Source: Brachypterus glaber | Taxonomy: Eukaryota; Arthropoda; Insecta; Coleoptera; Kateretidae | DNA length: 64,000 bases | Direction of reading: 5' to 3' | Assembly: GCA_958510825.1 (NCBI GenBank) | Contig: OY294046.1 | Location: forward strand, 50,511,794-50,575,793 | Shown here: piece after piece, positions 26,301 through 32,637 of the stretch | Numbering within the stretch: the first letter of the stretch is position 1 | Layout: each line of letters starts with the position of its first letter | Made by a program: the position numbers and the translations under genes | The notes under the pieces: model-generated | What the model saw: only the letters and a program-made list of their open reading frames with translations | Told to the model about the DNA's origin: nothing | Database searches by the model: none

Positions 26301-29300
26301 CAATAGATGCAAGACTACTGAAAATTAGCGCCAATCCATCTAGCGGTTACAAATAAACCATTTTAATATACACGTTTATTTTTATCAAACTGTGTATCTA
26401 TTTAAAGGAGACCCGGCAAAAGAGCCCGTTTTTGGCATTATGGATGGAACCTAAGATTTATATATTTTTTGAAAGAGTGATAGGCAAACGGTACCAAATT
26501 TAACATCAAAATCAGAAGGGAACCATTTTAAAAATGGTGCTGAAAATGGGTCCTTTTATAAGATTTTTTGACTCTCAAAATATGTTTTCTTATCAAAATT
26601 TTTCTTCTGAATCCAAATCTGTATGGTGAAAAAATCAGCTACCCAATTTTTCTGCGTTTATTCTTTCCAGGTATTATATTTTATATATTTTACTAAAATT
26701 GACATATAATTTGATTAAAAAAATTGCTCTCCTGAATCCAAATTTGATTTTGAAACTACTACATACTCTACGGATTTGGTGTAAACAGAGGTTAAATAAA
26801 TTTACTTTGCTGTTCAGTCTTACATTAAAAATTTTTTGTTTATTTCGATATAATTCAACTTCTTACTGAATATATTTTCTCCTGAACCCAAATACTGAAC
26901 TTAAAATATTAGTTTTTTATAGAATTTAGTATAAAAATTGGTTTATGAATTTTTAAATAAGAAAAATAAAAAAAATTCTTTAACCTATTTTCTTTTCTTA
27001 GGACTTGTTAATTTTATTATCATTATTTGGGTAAAATATAATTTATATCCATAGGAACCAAAAATACCCAATAAAAAATGAAACAGCAAAAAAAAATCCA
27101 GTTAACCCATTTTTGCGCCAAATACTTTTTATATCTAGTAGTCCCAAGACAATATTTGGATTCAGAGAAGATTTTTTTTTCAGAATATATACTTAATAAG
27201 ATTATATGTCTGTATACAGACATATAATCTTATTCAGCATAGGTCATCAATGTCAATGTCAAATTACATGAGTCATTTAGGGACTTACCATCAATCAATT
27301 TTTGGAATTCTTCCTTTATTTCCATGACAGTGTTAAGGTCTCCCTGATAAATCAATTCTGCTTTGCATGTCGCCAGCAATCTGTCCAACTCTTTTTGGAT
27401 TTCTTGTTGTTCAGTATTAATACTATTGTTTCTTGTTTTTTGACATGGTTCCAAATCTTCATGCCAGCATTCCAAATCCAATGTGTTCTCGACATTGTGA
27501 TTTGTTATGCTTTTGAATACTAAAACTTCTCGATCTAAAATTTTTAAAATGGTTATGTATTTGTTTACTAAGGTCCCAAACAGATTTACACCAAGAAGTG
27601 ACACGGCGCTACGTACCTACTTCAAAAAAGTCTAATGCGACGTGAAAGGCGTTAAATTAGCTTTTTTTTTATTTAATTTTTTAATGCGTCAATTATTTCG
27701 TTTTATTGTTTTATTCTGTAATACACTGCCCAGTAAAAGAGCTTTCCCATTTTACACCCCCGTGCGTAAAATGTTTTTTTTTTTTACTTTTAGCAACCTT
27801 AAAAATATCAATTTTCACGAAAACTACCCCCGCCTGTTAGGGGGTGGAGTTAGAACTTTTATATTATCAGATTCTCTTTCAGCAACCCTTAAAAACCCTA
27901 ATATACAAATTTTCACAAAAACTACCCCCCACCCCTCAGGGGGTGAAATTAGAAAAAAATTATTATAAGATTCAGTTTTAGCGACCTCAAAAACCCCAAT
28001 ACATAAATTTTTAAGAAAACTACCCCCTTTCCTCAGGGGATGGAGTAAGATTTTTTTATTATCAGATTCACTTTCAGTAACCTGAAAAAGTCCAATATAC
28101 CAATTTTCACGAAAACTACCTCCCGCCGCTTTGGGGGTGATGTTAGATTTTTTTATAATCAGATTCACTTTCAGCAACCTCAAAAACCCCAATATACCAA
28201 TTTTCACGAAAACTACTCCCACCCCCCAGGGGGTGGATTTAGAATTTTTTTATTATCAGATTCACTTTCATCAACCTCAAAAAGCCCAATATACCAGTTT
28301 TCATGAAAACTACCCCCCACCACTCAGGGGGTGAAATTAGAAAAAATTATTATCAGATTTATATTTGTCAACCCCAAAAACCCATATATACCAATTTTGA
28401 CAAAAATATTGAAAATATTTACCCCCTCACCCCCTCAGGGTGAAAATTTTTGCAAAAAGTCCAAACCTTACTTTTTGCGAATTGTCCGTTTAAAGTATTT
28501 TATGTCTGACACACGGTAAGTAAGCACCGACGAAAGGGTAAGGTATACAGCGCGCTCTCAATTTTACGATTAAAGCGTCATAAGGCAGGATGCGTGCATT
28601 TTTTGCTGCATTCTTTCGATAGCTTTAAAACCGTGTGTCAAACAATATTTACATTTTAGGGAATTTTAATGCTTATAGGCAACGCCGCTCATATGAGGCT
28701 TGGCAACAGCGGTGAAAAACGCCTTGCTTTTGCTTTCCCATTTTGAAATTTTTCAACATTTCGTAAAGCATTGTATTTGTGCAGCAAAAATTTTTATTTT
28801 TTTTTCGTATTTTTGCGTTTTGTGACGTTTTTTGTAGATATAAATAAATTTCAAGCAAAAACAAAAATTGTCGCTCGGTCTGTCCGGGAAATCTTGTGGG
28901 CACAATAACTTAAGAACGCTTTAAGCTAGAGTCTTGAAATTTGGCAAACATGTAAGTTACGCTCTGGATTGTTTATGGTGAACATTGGGGTGCGGCAAAT
29001 GGGGAAAATTCCTTTTTTTTTTTAATTTGAAAATTGCTATATGTAGGGGTTTTAAAGGTTGCTGAAATTGAATCTGATAATAAAAATTTTCTAACTACCC
29101 CCCCTGCGGGGCGCCGCAGGGGTGTAGTTTTCGTGGAAACTGGTATATTTTTAAAGTTAGTGAATCTGATAATAAAAAATGGGAAAGCTCTTTTACTGGG
29201 CAGTGTATTTAAATTAGACCCGTTTTATTTGTTGGTGTCAGTACTTAGTGTAAAATTTGCCGAGACGATGCACGAGCCTCGCAAAGAAAGGCGAGTCAAC

Positions 29301-32300
29301 AAATAACGAGTTTCAACCATGACGCACTAAACATTTTTTAGATGGCTACGAAAAAAATAATGCGCTATTGAATATTGAAAAAATATATAATTTCTGATTG
29401 CTTTAAAGGAAACATTATTTTTTGTCAAGTTAATGACATTACTGAACATAAAATTGATTACTCACGATGAACCGGAAGTGCTTTTTCGGGACGGAGGTAC
29501 ATCTACATGCGCATGAAATTGAATAAATTTTCTAAAAAAATTAATGCACATACATATGTGCTCGTGACCATCTAAAAAAATATTTAAATTAATAACTTTT
29601 TAATTCTTATTACCTCCATCTGAAGACTTTCGGTGAGAAAGTTTGTATTTCTTTTTAGGCGGCGGCGCTGGCTGCACAAAATCTATCAGAGTTACCTTAA
29701 AAAAATATAAAATTTTAAAATGCTTTTTATAAAAAATCGCAACCTTCCAACCATCATAGGAAAATATGAGAATTTGGTATCATATTTTTTAGTAGTTTAT
29801 AACATTAAAAAAAATACATTTCCCATTTTTTTTATTGTTTTTTTTTTAAATAATTAAAAGAATATTTTTTTAATTCTTTTGGATTTTACATAAAAAGTTT
29901 TTTGTCCCCCAAAAAATTCAGATAGAAATTAATGAAAAAATATAAAAAATCCTAAAAAAATACTTGTTTTAATACTATTTAGATTTTTTTACCAAAATAA
30001 TACAGGGTCACAGGTCCACAGGTTTTGCAAGTTAACCCCTTCTGCTCCATTGTATCCATGTATTGATATTTTTAGGTAAAATTTACCACAATATGCTTAG
30101 TTGGATATTCGTATATGGGATTTTTCATATAAATTTTAATCTGGTATTATTATATTAGGTTCCTATACCTTGAAAAACTGGCTGGAGCAGAAGGGGGTAA
30201 GAATCCCCGATTTTTTCCTGATTAAAGTTTAGAATTTTTTCTGATATTAGTTGGTACACATTAAGAAGTGTTTAAAACCAATATGCAAAACAAAATTATG
30301 TGTTTATTTTTGAGTAATAATTTTAATTTTTTTTTCCTGTAACATGTCGATCAATGAATAAAGCGCTACAAATGAAAACTTGTTTTATTAATAAATTATC
30401 ATGTGGATCACAAATTTTCTGAGAAAGAATCAGTTTTTTTTTTAGTTAATAATAGCCTGTTTTGACTAAAAAATATAAAAATAGTTATTTATGGTACTAG
30501 TGGGTAAAGTAAGATATTGCCCATGAGAAAATTAACCTGCAAGGTGTCAGCCAAGCAGGTTAATTTTCGAGAGGGCAATATTGGTTTACCCATGAGTGCC
30601 ATACAAGGTTTTATCCAATAAATAGCTTAGGAATTCATATTTTTATTAAAAATTTTAATGACATTTACAAGAAAATAATTTGACAAGTGACATTAGAGTG
30701 GGTAAAATAAATAATTATCCACTCAAAGTAAAAGCCATGTGGGGGTTATTATTGAGTTTATCTATTTAAAATAAAGCTGGTAATTGTCTCATTATCTGTA
30801 TGTATTGGATAAAAAATATTTTATATTTTTAACTATTTAGGGTTACTCTATCCAGTGGCAATTTGTTGACAAGTGCCTTTGTAGCAGCAAGCTGCATCTG
30901 GATGAAGTGAACCTACCTATAACAAAAATTTATCTGTAGATAAACTTTTTTTTAATAGAAGTAAATTTTAGTTTTTTTATACCAAGATTTTTAAAGCCTG
31001 TGGACAGCTTTTTGATATAATAATACAAAATTAACATTTATTATCTAAAAAACAAATTTTATGACAGAAAGTCCAGTTTATGACAGTTTTGGGACATTTT
31101 GCTAAAACAAATGAAATGGTGCACTAACTAGACTTAAAATAACAAGCTTTATCCACTTCTATCCAGTTAATGCACTATTTTACCTGTTTTAAACCTGACA
31201 TTTTCAGCAGGTATTCTATGACAATTTGGAAGGTCTAAAATAGTGTGTGGGCCTCTATTAAAGGCTTTAGATCAACTCACATCATCATCAGGAATCTCTA
31301 TGGCTTCGGCTTCGTCATCCAAAATCAGGTGCATCTGTTTAAGGGCTTCTTTGCTTGCGGCCCGGCGAGAATGGGGCCGCTGTTTGGGGGGAGGGGAGAC
31401 GCTCCTAGACGGCAACGCTTGTTTGGGGGCAATTTTTGCGAGATTTTTCCCCGGCGATTTAGCCTGAGGCTTCGTCGAGGCTTTCGCTTGCGTTTTCGAG
31501 ACAGGCTATGAAAAACAAATATAATAAGATATAAAAATGGCGGCCATTGTTTACAAAATAACCTCAAATGTGTTAAATCAACTAGTTTCTAACAAAACCT
31601 ACTTATTCTAATGTTTTATTTGTATAAAAGTTACCTTTTTCATGTTTATAGTTTATTTTTGACACTTATTTCGGTGTTTGTTTTTTGACATGTTTACATG
31701 AACGCAACCGTTTGTGAACGAGCCACAAAATAGTTTGACAGATGAATTATGGCCTGTTCACAAAACTAGTTAAGCAATATTTTCTCATTTTTTTTTACTT
31801 TTTATGCAATAACTTCTATATTTTGTTGAAAAAAAATGCATTTTAAACAAATATGGATCCATTTTTTTCTTATTAAGCTGAATTATTAAAAAAAATTAAC
31901 CCATAACCAAATAACTGAGATCAAACTTGGCGGTAAAATTTTGACAGATGGATTTTTTTTTTGTTAATTTAAAATAATAATTATCTAAGATAAGCACATG
32001 CAAATGATTAAAATAAGAACATTCGAAATATAGTTTTACATTTTAATACTTACAACAATTTTTGTTGAACCAAAGATGCTGGGCGTTGCATTTGTTTTGA
32101 GTAGCTTTTTTTTCGAATTGATGTAATCATCGGCCCTAAAATGTTTTCCGCAAACAAATACGCCACTAGATTTCAAACTGTTGGCGTTGGCTAAAATTGA
32201 AAAATGCGTCAACAAAAATTACAAAATAACTCTAACCATAACCTCACTTATGTTAAATTTTAGAATGGTAAGCCATTGCTGACGTAATTTTGCAGCCGAT

Positions 32301-32368
32301 GGCACCTCATGCAACGGAATATTGTCGTTTTGGGAAGTTTTACAGCTCCGAACACAGCAAAATCTCAT
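954..32368 (-). CDS. THAP / Merlin-like transposase-derived / C2H2 zinc-finger nuclear protein (POGZ/Row-like), 11 exons
   Basis: The join is 32368-32248, 32190-32054, 31505-31281, 29695-29614, 27534-27289, 26262-25886, 24548-24289, 21972-21711, 7954-6273, 4305-4151 and 2386-954. It totals 4980 nt (1659 aa plus stop), and every junction is GT-AG and in phase. Domains in order are: a THAP finger (about residues 1-80; C4, C9, C54, H57, W32); a Lys/Pro-rich linker (87-190); a Gln/Pro segment (270-396); a Merlin/ISXO2-type DDE-like domain (about 483-785); six C2H2 fingers (883-1066); C2HC-type fingers (1117-1200); and an acidic Glu/Asp/Lys/Ser tail to the end. The finger block resembles the POGZ/Row/ZNF280 family, chromatin proteins linked to HP1, so a chromatin or transcription role is inferred. 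The DDE-like domain lacks catalytic residues and is probably a binding or scaffold module. The Row/POGZ orthology is from memory of motif style, not a search. The exon chain itself is strongly supported. Confidence 0.85.
1388..1508 (-). repeat. 21-bp coding minisatellite (DAALENE units)
   Basis: About six near-perfect 21-bp units (CTTCCAGTGCCGCGTCTTCA type) code a 7-aa acidic repeat inside exon 11. The unit length keeps the frame. The near identity at DNA level points to recent expansion. Confidence 0.9.
1733..1893 (-). repeat. 21-bp coding minisatellite (EEASKDG units)
   Basis: About seven units of TTCTTCACCATCTTTAGATGC code EEASKDG repeats. Variant units on both sides (SKDDK, SKNDE) show older, diverged copies. 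Confidence 0.9.
2387..4150 (-). other. Intron 10 of the zinc-finger gene
   Basis: It holds repeated CCGGGACC-type words (2780-2955) and the inverted-repeat element at 3153-4042. Nothing coding is seen. Confidence 0.7.
3153..4042. mobile_element. Non-autonomous inverted-repeat element in intron 10
   Basis: CACTAGGCAAC at 3161 and its complement GTTGCCTAGTG at 4021 form short terminal inverted repeats. Both are flanked outward by ACAGATAA-like sequence. The interior is AT-rich and non-coding. The superfamily is not determined. Confidence 0.4.
4151..4305 (-). CDS. Exon 10: C2HC-type zinc fingers
   Basis: It joins exon 9 as a Pro codon. It codes C-x2-C followed by a spacer and H-x3-C (CQNCQFSTCCANAMQEHNAK region), then FCICGFKETDG, which starts another finger completed in exon 11 (LAKHLAIC). 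Such C2HC fingers occur at the end of the finger block in POGZ-like proteins. Confidence 0.85.
4799..4835. repeat. Short hairpin
   Basis: The arms TACATCGGCACTTAGTA and TACTAAGAGTGCCGATGTA pair almost perfectly. It may be the end or core of a MITE. Confidence 0.6.
5551..5622. repeat. Hairpin MITE, 32-bp arms
   Basis: The arms at 5551-5582 and 5591-5622 are almost perfectly complementary (core CCAACCAAATAAATACTGTA) around an 8-nt loop. Confidence 0.85.
5740..5810. repeat. Second, diverged copy of the CCAACCAAATA hairpin
   Basis: The arms at 5740-5771 and 5778-5810 match the hairpin at 5551-5622 with several changes. It is therefore an older member of the same family, about 120 bp away. Confidence 0.75.
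6273..7954 (-). CDS. Exon 9: degenerate DDE core and six C2H2 zinc fingers
   Basis: The 560-codon exon starts after TTTTTTTTCAG. Residues 571-785 continue the Merlin/ISXO2 fold: LGGPGIKVEVGV (607 region), IIITD (D680), SLGNDPKELNNNAI (near 700) and LDELVWREWFG (741-750). A Pro/Lys linker follows (PPKKGRKKQDPPK). Fingers lie at about 883-903, 914-935, 947-968, 977-998, 1006-1036 and 1045-1066. A further Cys pair (NCKEC, 1117-1120) opens a finger completed in exon 10. It ends at CC|GTAAGT, phase 2. Confidence 0.92.
8732..9337. mobile_element. hAT-type MITE with 8-bp target duplication
   Basis: The terminal inverted repeats are CAGGGCCGG and CCGGCCCTG. They are flanked by perfect direct repeats CATATTAG (8724-8731 and 9338-9345). 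An 8-bp target duplication with a CAG-type end is typical of the hAT superfamily. The interior is non-coding, with GC-rich ends and four diverged GCGGCGC-containing cassettes (8890-9215). Confidence 0.9.
9346..10201. other. Interior of the foldback element
   Basis: This is AT-rich sequence between the hAT MITE and the right inverted arm. A minus-strand frame at 9830-10072 (80 aa, contains RECARNLRETTRRIVEKF) is the only open stretch. It could be a transposase scrap, but I cannot assign it. Confidence 0.4.
10483..12614 (-). repeat. 3' LTR (relative to gag-pol)
   Basis: It starts TGTACCGTAATTAATACG and ends TGTCGTTACA. It is 2132 bp, exactly the length of the partner LTR, and I saw no differences on reading. 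It contains a short TTAATGGTG-rich array at 11495-11600. The small open frames inside have no recognised function. Confidence 0.97.
12615..12628 (-). promoter_or_regulatory. Polypurine tract
   Basis: On the minus strand TTGGAGGGGGCATG directly abuts the 3' LTR. This is the purine-rich primer site for plus-strand DNA synthesis in LTR elements. Confidence 0.85.
12629..13146. other. Non-coding stretch between pol and the polypurine tract
   Basis: It is about 520 bp without an env-like frame. It contains about four copies of a 17-bp repeat (AGGTAATTGTCATAATC) at 12864-12925. Confidence 0.8.
13147..16575 (-). CDS. pol: Gypsy Pol polyprotein (protease, RT, RNase H, integrase)
   Basis: The frame is 1142 codons and uninterrupted. 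The aspartic protease has DTG at 120-122. The reverse transcriptase carries YIDD at 433-436, and RNase H starts near CDAS (584-587). The integrase has a zinc-binding H-x6-H...C-x2-C (787, 794, 824, 827) and the catalytic D857, D917, E953 with 35 residues between the last two. The C-terminal part (VWRRN onward) resembles the Gypsy integrase tail, without a chromodomain that I recognise. The frame overlaps gag by 25 nt in the -1 frame, so Pol is expected as a Gag-Pol fusion. The TTG at the frame start is not a likely true start. All visible catalytic residues are intact. Confidence 0.96.
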   Translation of the reverse strand: MPFLYKKLNRKVDDFSRHSLNKKAKNNNDSQVKKDNKTTFCKNIYYNKNNINSLQKSSVTETNKRFYLNEWKDWLDKVKNFYKPYSLSVINKNSFIKLPRDNRPYIKVNIFDKNITALIDTGANCSVAGGHAIKILEKFNLKIDKCLIPHVTTADKSKQLVTGVVYLPIKVDNEVKILQVLVVPSLETNFIFGVNFLQLFSMTLDFSDESRNNKINNLNVISNSDSQDINKDNSVGLCDLTDEQKKIADKFVSLFKELYSEKIGRTNLIEHDIDTGNNKPFKMRQYPLSPYLIEILHKELDKMLKDDIVSPSYSDFNSPVLLVKKANGTYRFCFDGRKLNSITKGDSHPLPRIDSILSLLGDAKYISSIDLKNAFWQIPLTKTAKEKTAFSVPGRGLFEFNVMCYGLKNGTQSQQRLMDKLFPFSFYPNIFVYIDDIIIVSKTFEEHIKLLQIVHEKLKSANLTINFEKSNFFRKSLKYLGFVIDNFGLRTDPQKVEAIINYPRPTNSTEIKRFLGVASWYRRFVRNFSTIVSPLNSLLKGKGKKQAISWNTDAEKAFLLLKESLINAPALASPNFSLPFVIQCDASLVGLGSILTQTQDGQEKVIAYASRALTRSEIKYSVGEKECLAVLFAIDRFRPYIEGVKFTVITDHSSLKYLSNMKDPSGRLARWSLKLQQYDMDIVYRRGKLNVVADGLSRAFDRIEPEKSIFPDVNLINFNVNDYNSDKYYIQLREKIIKSPDSYPQFKVIDDNIYKFIPTKTKVKSNIIEWKLLVPQKCRKQVLKECHDDVLASHMGFFKTFHRISETYFWPKMRKDILKYVRCCNICQSQKVSNSARFGLMGREKEVNYPWQVISCDLQGPFPRSSKGFCYLLVVSDWFTKYTLLHPLREATANAICKFIENEVFLVYGVCQFLIVDNGKQFAGKVFKKLADEYNVQKIWFNALYHSQNNPTERQHRTISTAIRSYIKDNQKEWCKNLAKIGLALRTSVNEVTGYTPAFLNFGRNVPITGTYYGKMTSTDGVKLEPCDRDSYSQDLGNLKEIFVDVKKYLHEAYERNKRTYDLRKREVNFEIGEKVWRRNKVLSDASKSFAAKLAPKYILCKVVAKKSKLVYILENADGHRGDWHVKDLKKYFGSNSDISVG
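16551..17954 (-). CDS. gag: Gypsy Gag protein
   Basis: The frame is 467 aa with its ATG at 17954. The N-terminal two thirds look like a retrotransposon capsid (for example WDDIRSRYQNPDESIAIFIG). A Ser/Thr/Asn/Gln-rich linker leads to a nucleocapsid end. That end has one standard knuckle, C-x2-C-x4-H-x4-C (CYNCNQPNHIFSKC), and a second knuckle in which Val replaces the His (CYKCGYKDVVFKNC). Gag forms the virus-like particle and binds the RNA. The frame ends at the slippery site. Confidence 0.93.
   Translation of the reverse strand: MEDLDKMEIRFLTAEMVNYELRIRHLTAKNNRASRIKVLGRAIAREDPKVKYVDPTFNFNSEVENINRILDSISSEIVEYHGDYSLADLRKLKTYLVHVTNRLQRFPEVEENKVRRIQFLEITKATCLEIEADILDLYEKSGKNSDLTQVNNNISLHNSTQFSPNVSSKKDNDYLKSVPVYKWNINFDGKSNVLNFIEQVEYMKISRNVTDEMLFKSAYDLFKEPALSWFLSIKDNLNSWSQIIQALKKDFLPANIDDRTWDDIRSRYQNPDESIAIFIGAMETLFKRLIHAASLYTRLKTIRERILPHYFTPLSLIEINDLEDLKDSCKRIDEAYQLKQKSIAGKSVAKNKAVNKVNVLSSDINQNFSSKCNCSHNTTVSKLTPSSSTRQSSVCNSSQVSQISQSTNQSFNNTQNSSNNKIRQIICYNCNQPNHIFSKCLAKRSKFCYKCGYKDVVFKNCPSCTKN
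16554..16560 (-). promoter_or_regulatory. Slippery heptamer for -1 ribosomal frameshifting
   Basis: Read in the gag frame, the sequence is A_AAA_AAC directly followed by the gag stop TAA. This is the classic X_XXY_YYZ -1 shift site, and pol lies in the -1 frame. A downstream structure was not checked. Confidence 0.8.
17955..18529. other. Gypsy 5' untranslated leader
   Basis: This is AT-rich, non-coding sequence between the primer-binding site and the gag start. It includes two ACACTGA(A/G)AAAAAT words (18440 and 18480). Confidence 0.7.
18530..18551 (-). promoter_or_regulatory. Primer-binding site
   Basis: Seven bases after the 5' LTR, the minus strand reads TGGCGCCCAAGAACGTGG. The TGGCGCCCAA start resembles sites that pair with the 3' end of tRNA-Lys. 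The tRNA assignment is from memory. Confidence 0.7.
18559..20690 (-). repeat. 5' LTR (relative to gag-pol)
   Basis: It has the same termini, length and short open frames as 10483-12614. It should contain the element's promoter for minus-strand transcription. Confidence 0.97.
20749..21608. mobile_element. 860-bp element with about 200-bp inverted ends and a TA target
   Basis: It begins CAGGGTGTATTTGAAATAGCG and ends with the near complement, CGCTATTTCAAATACACCGTG. TA lies on both sides. The pairing continues inward to about 20955 and 21405 (GGGCCTTGGTAGGATTAGTT region). The interior has a 13-C run and no coding frame. It directly abuts the foldback element at 7977-20741. Confidence 0.85.
21711..21972 (-). 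CDS. Exon 8: N-terminal part of a Merlin/ISXO2-like transposase domain
   Basis: It codes about 87 aa (residues 483-570) beginning WLIQQGLVKSEQKC. The Cys-containing leader followed by GSIFENSMHPPMVILKLLY matches the region before the catalytic core of Merlin/IS1595 transposases. There one finds a zinc-ribbon-like segment, a G-S-x-F-E-x-S motif and then helices. The exon ends with Gln-Trp at a GTAAAT donor, phase 0. Confidence 0.8.
23365..24151. mobile_element. hAT-type MITE (TAGGGATCGACCGATA ends)
   Basis: The ends TAGGGATCGACCGATA and TATCGGTCGATCCCTA are perfect complements, flanked by AAAATAAT (23357-23364 and 24152-24159). The 8-bp duplication supports hAT. Multiple ATCGGC words lie near the ends. 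The interior contains a second inverted repeat (23512-23771), which suggests a nested insertion. Confidence 0.9.
23512..23771. mobile_element. Nested inverted-repeat insertion inside the hAT MITE
   Basis: GAGTCGTCTATACAATACCG and its near complement ending ATAGACGACTC bound a 260-bp segment. Flanking AGTAGTACATAATATG / CATATTATGTACTACT also pairs. Confidence 0.7.
24289..24548 (-). CDS. Exon 7: linker just before the transposase-like domain
   Basis: It runs in phase 0 from a TTTTAG acceptor to a GTAAGA donor, ending in phase 2. It codes 86 aa (residues 397-482), including VVDLTTEDGRPLPDSREV and a region ending PPSKITE. The junction restores a Trp codon with exon 8. No domain is recognised, but the base composition is clearly coding-like. 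Confidence 0.8.
24549..25885 (-). other. Intron 6 of the zinc-finger gene
   Basis: The intron is mostly the GCCGCAGGCG-type repeat (24940-25650). The rest is AT-rich with C/T runs near 25770. Confidence 0.6.
24940..25650. repeat. Tandem array of diverged GCCGCAGGCG-containing units
   Basis: The phrase (A)GCGCCGCAGGCG followed by an A/T-rich tail occurs near 25140, 25330, 25420 and 25590. Repeated TTTCATAAAAATG(A/C)AA and AAAGCTCTA words separate the copies. The same family is seen at 54650-54980, and similar cassettes occur inside the hAT MITE at 8890-9215. Confidence 0.7.
25886..26262 (-). CDS. Exon 6: Gln/Pro-rich low-complexity segment with an AT-hook-like motif
   Basis: It starts after TTTTTTTGTAG and ends at a GTAAGA donor. 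It codes a polar segment with SSGRKRGTG, which resembles a minimal AT-hook, and a poly-Pro/poly-Gln run (about 25926-25965). Low-complexity stretches of this kind are common in transcription regulators. Confidence 0.8.
26263..27288 (-). other. Intron 5 with spaced CTCCTGAATCCAAAT motifs
   Basis: Variants of TCTCCTGAATCCAAAT occur at about 26607, 26732 and 26878, and an inverted copy lies at about 27157. A 40-bp palindrome sits at 27195-27234. Confidence 0.55.
27195..27234. repeat. Perfect 40-bp palindrome
   Basis: AATAAGATTATATGTCTGTA is followed directly by its exact complement, with no loop. It lies 55 bp downstream of the exon 5 donor in transcript terms. Confidence 0.9.
27289..27534 (-). 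CDS. Exon 5: helical acidic segment
   Basis: It begins after an AAATTTTAG acceptor and ends at a GTAAGT donor, phase 1 on both sides. It codes 81 full codons with a likely coiled-coil or helical stretch (EQQEIQKELDRLLATCKAE). No known domain is seen. The open frame extends upstream of the acceptor, but that stretch would break the phase with exon 4. Confidence 0.75.
27724..29205. mobile_element. TIR element carrying an internal minisatellite
   Basis: The ends are CACTGCCCAGTAAAAGAGC and its exact complement, GCTCTTTTACTGGGCAGTG, extended by TTTCCCATTTT. TA lies on each side. The inside has seven copies of a ~97-bp unit at one end and one or two inverted units at the other. The middle (28700-28960) resembles 44690-44940, which marks a second family member. 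Confidence 0.85.
27783..28445. repeat. ~97-bp tandem repeat, seven copies
   Basis: Each unit reads like ATTTTCACGAAAACTACCCC, then a CCTCAGGGGGTG box, TATTATCAGATTCACTTTCA and AACCTCAAAAACCCCAATA. Units start near 27811, 27909, 28004, 28100, 28199, 28297 and 28392. Confidence 0.9.
29614..29695 (-). CDS. Exon 4: short basic linker
   Basis: It runs from an AAG acceptor to a GTAATA donor and codes about 27 aa (VTLIDFVQPAPPPKKKYKL and on), ending in phase 1. It joins exon 5 as an Asp codon. This is the least secure exon because it is short, but its phases fit both neighbours. Confidence 0.65.
29696..31280 (-). other. Intron 3 of the zinc-finger gene
   Basis: It is AT-rich sequence with one hairpin MITE (30492-30602) and no other recognisable feature. 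Confidence 0.6.
30492..30602. repeat. Hairpin MITE, 48-bp arms
   Basis: TGGTACTAGTGGGTAAA...ATTAACCTGC pairs with GCAGGTTAAT...TTTACCCATGAGTGCCA around a 14-nt loop. Confidence 0.85.
31281..31505 (-). CDS. Exon 3: basic Pro/Lys linker with an acidic end
   Basis: This 75-codon exon runs in phase 0 from a CATAG acceptor to a GTGAGT donor. It is rich in Lys, Ala, Pro and Arg (for example KASTKPQAKSPGK) and ends in an acidic stretch (DDEAEAIEIPDDD). No domain is recognised. The composition suggests a disordered, possibly DNA-contacting linker. It is more GC-rich than the surrounding intron. Confidence 0.75.
31506..32053 (-). other. Intron 2 of the zinc-finger gene
   Basis: AT-rich, no feature seen. 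Confidence 0.6.
32054..32190 (-). CDS. Exon 2: second half of the THAP domain
   Basis: It follows a TTTTAG acceptor. It carries FVCGKHFRADDYI, which supplies the C-x2-H zinc ligands (C54, H57) and the following Phe of THAP domains. NATPSIF matches the conserved C-terminal A-x-P motif. It ends with a perfect GTAAGT donor in phase 0. Confidence 0.85.
32248..32368 (-). CDS. Exon 1: start codon and first half of the THAP domain
   Basis: The ATG is at 32368-32366 and begins MRFCCVRSC, matching the THAP start with C4-x4-C9. HEVP and W32 sit where THAP domains carry a conserved Pro and Trp. The exon codes 40 aa plus one base and ends at a GTGAGG donor. The phase matches exon 2 exactly, forming a Thr codon across the junction. 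Confidence 0.8.
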
Positions 32369-32533
32369 TTTGAATACGATTTATTACAAAATGTTTACAC
32401 AATTACACACATCACTTTCACCAAGTGCCGAAAAGAAATGACAATTGTGAGTCGTCACAGGTGGCGCCACTTACCGAACGATCACTTGTAGGACAAAAGG
32501 GGATACACATCCGCTTCCCCTTTTGTAGTAAGA

Positions 32534-32637
32534 CCCAGCTAGCAGGCCTGGCCGTAGGACTTTTAGGATATCCTAAGGCTGTCCTATAGCCTAAGGATAT
32601 TCTAAGGCTATCCTACGGCCAGGCCCTGCTAGCTGGG
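32534..32637. repeat. Hairpin with CAGCTAGCAGGCCTGGCCGT arms
   Basis: CCCAGCTAGCAGGCCTGGCC is complementary to GGCCAGGCCCTGCTAGCTGGG with one extra base. The centre repeats CCTAAGG/CTATCC words. It lies about 165 bp upstream of the zinc-finger gene start codon. Confidence 0.85.

Noticed and set aside
27535..27604. Upstream extension of the exon 5 frame from a GTG
   Set aside because: Only the acceptor at 27536-27535 joins exon 4 in phase. The extension would shift the frame.
27783..28445. CRISPR-like spaced repeats
   Set aside because: The units are contiguous ~97-bp minisatellite copies without unique spacers, in a eukaryotic genome.
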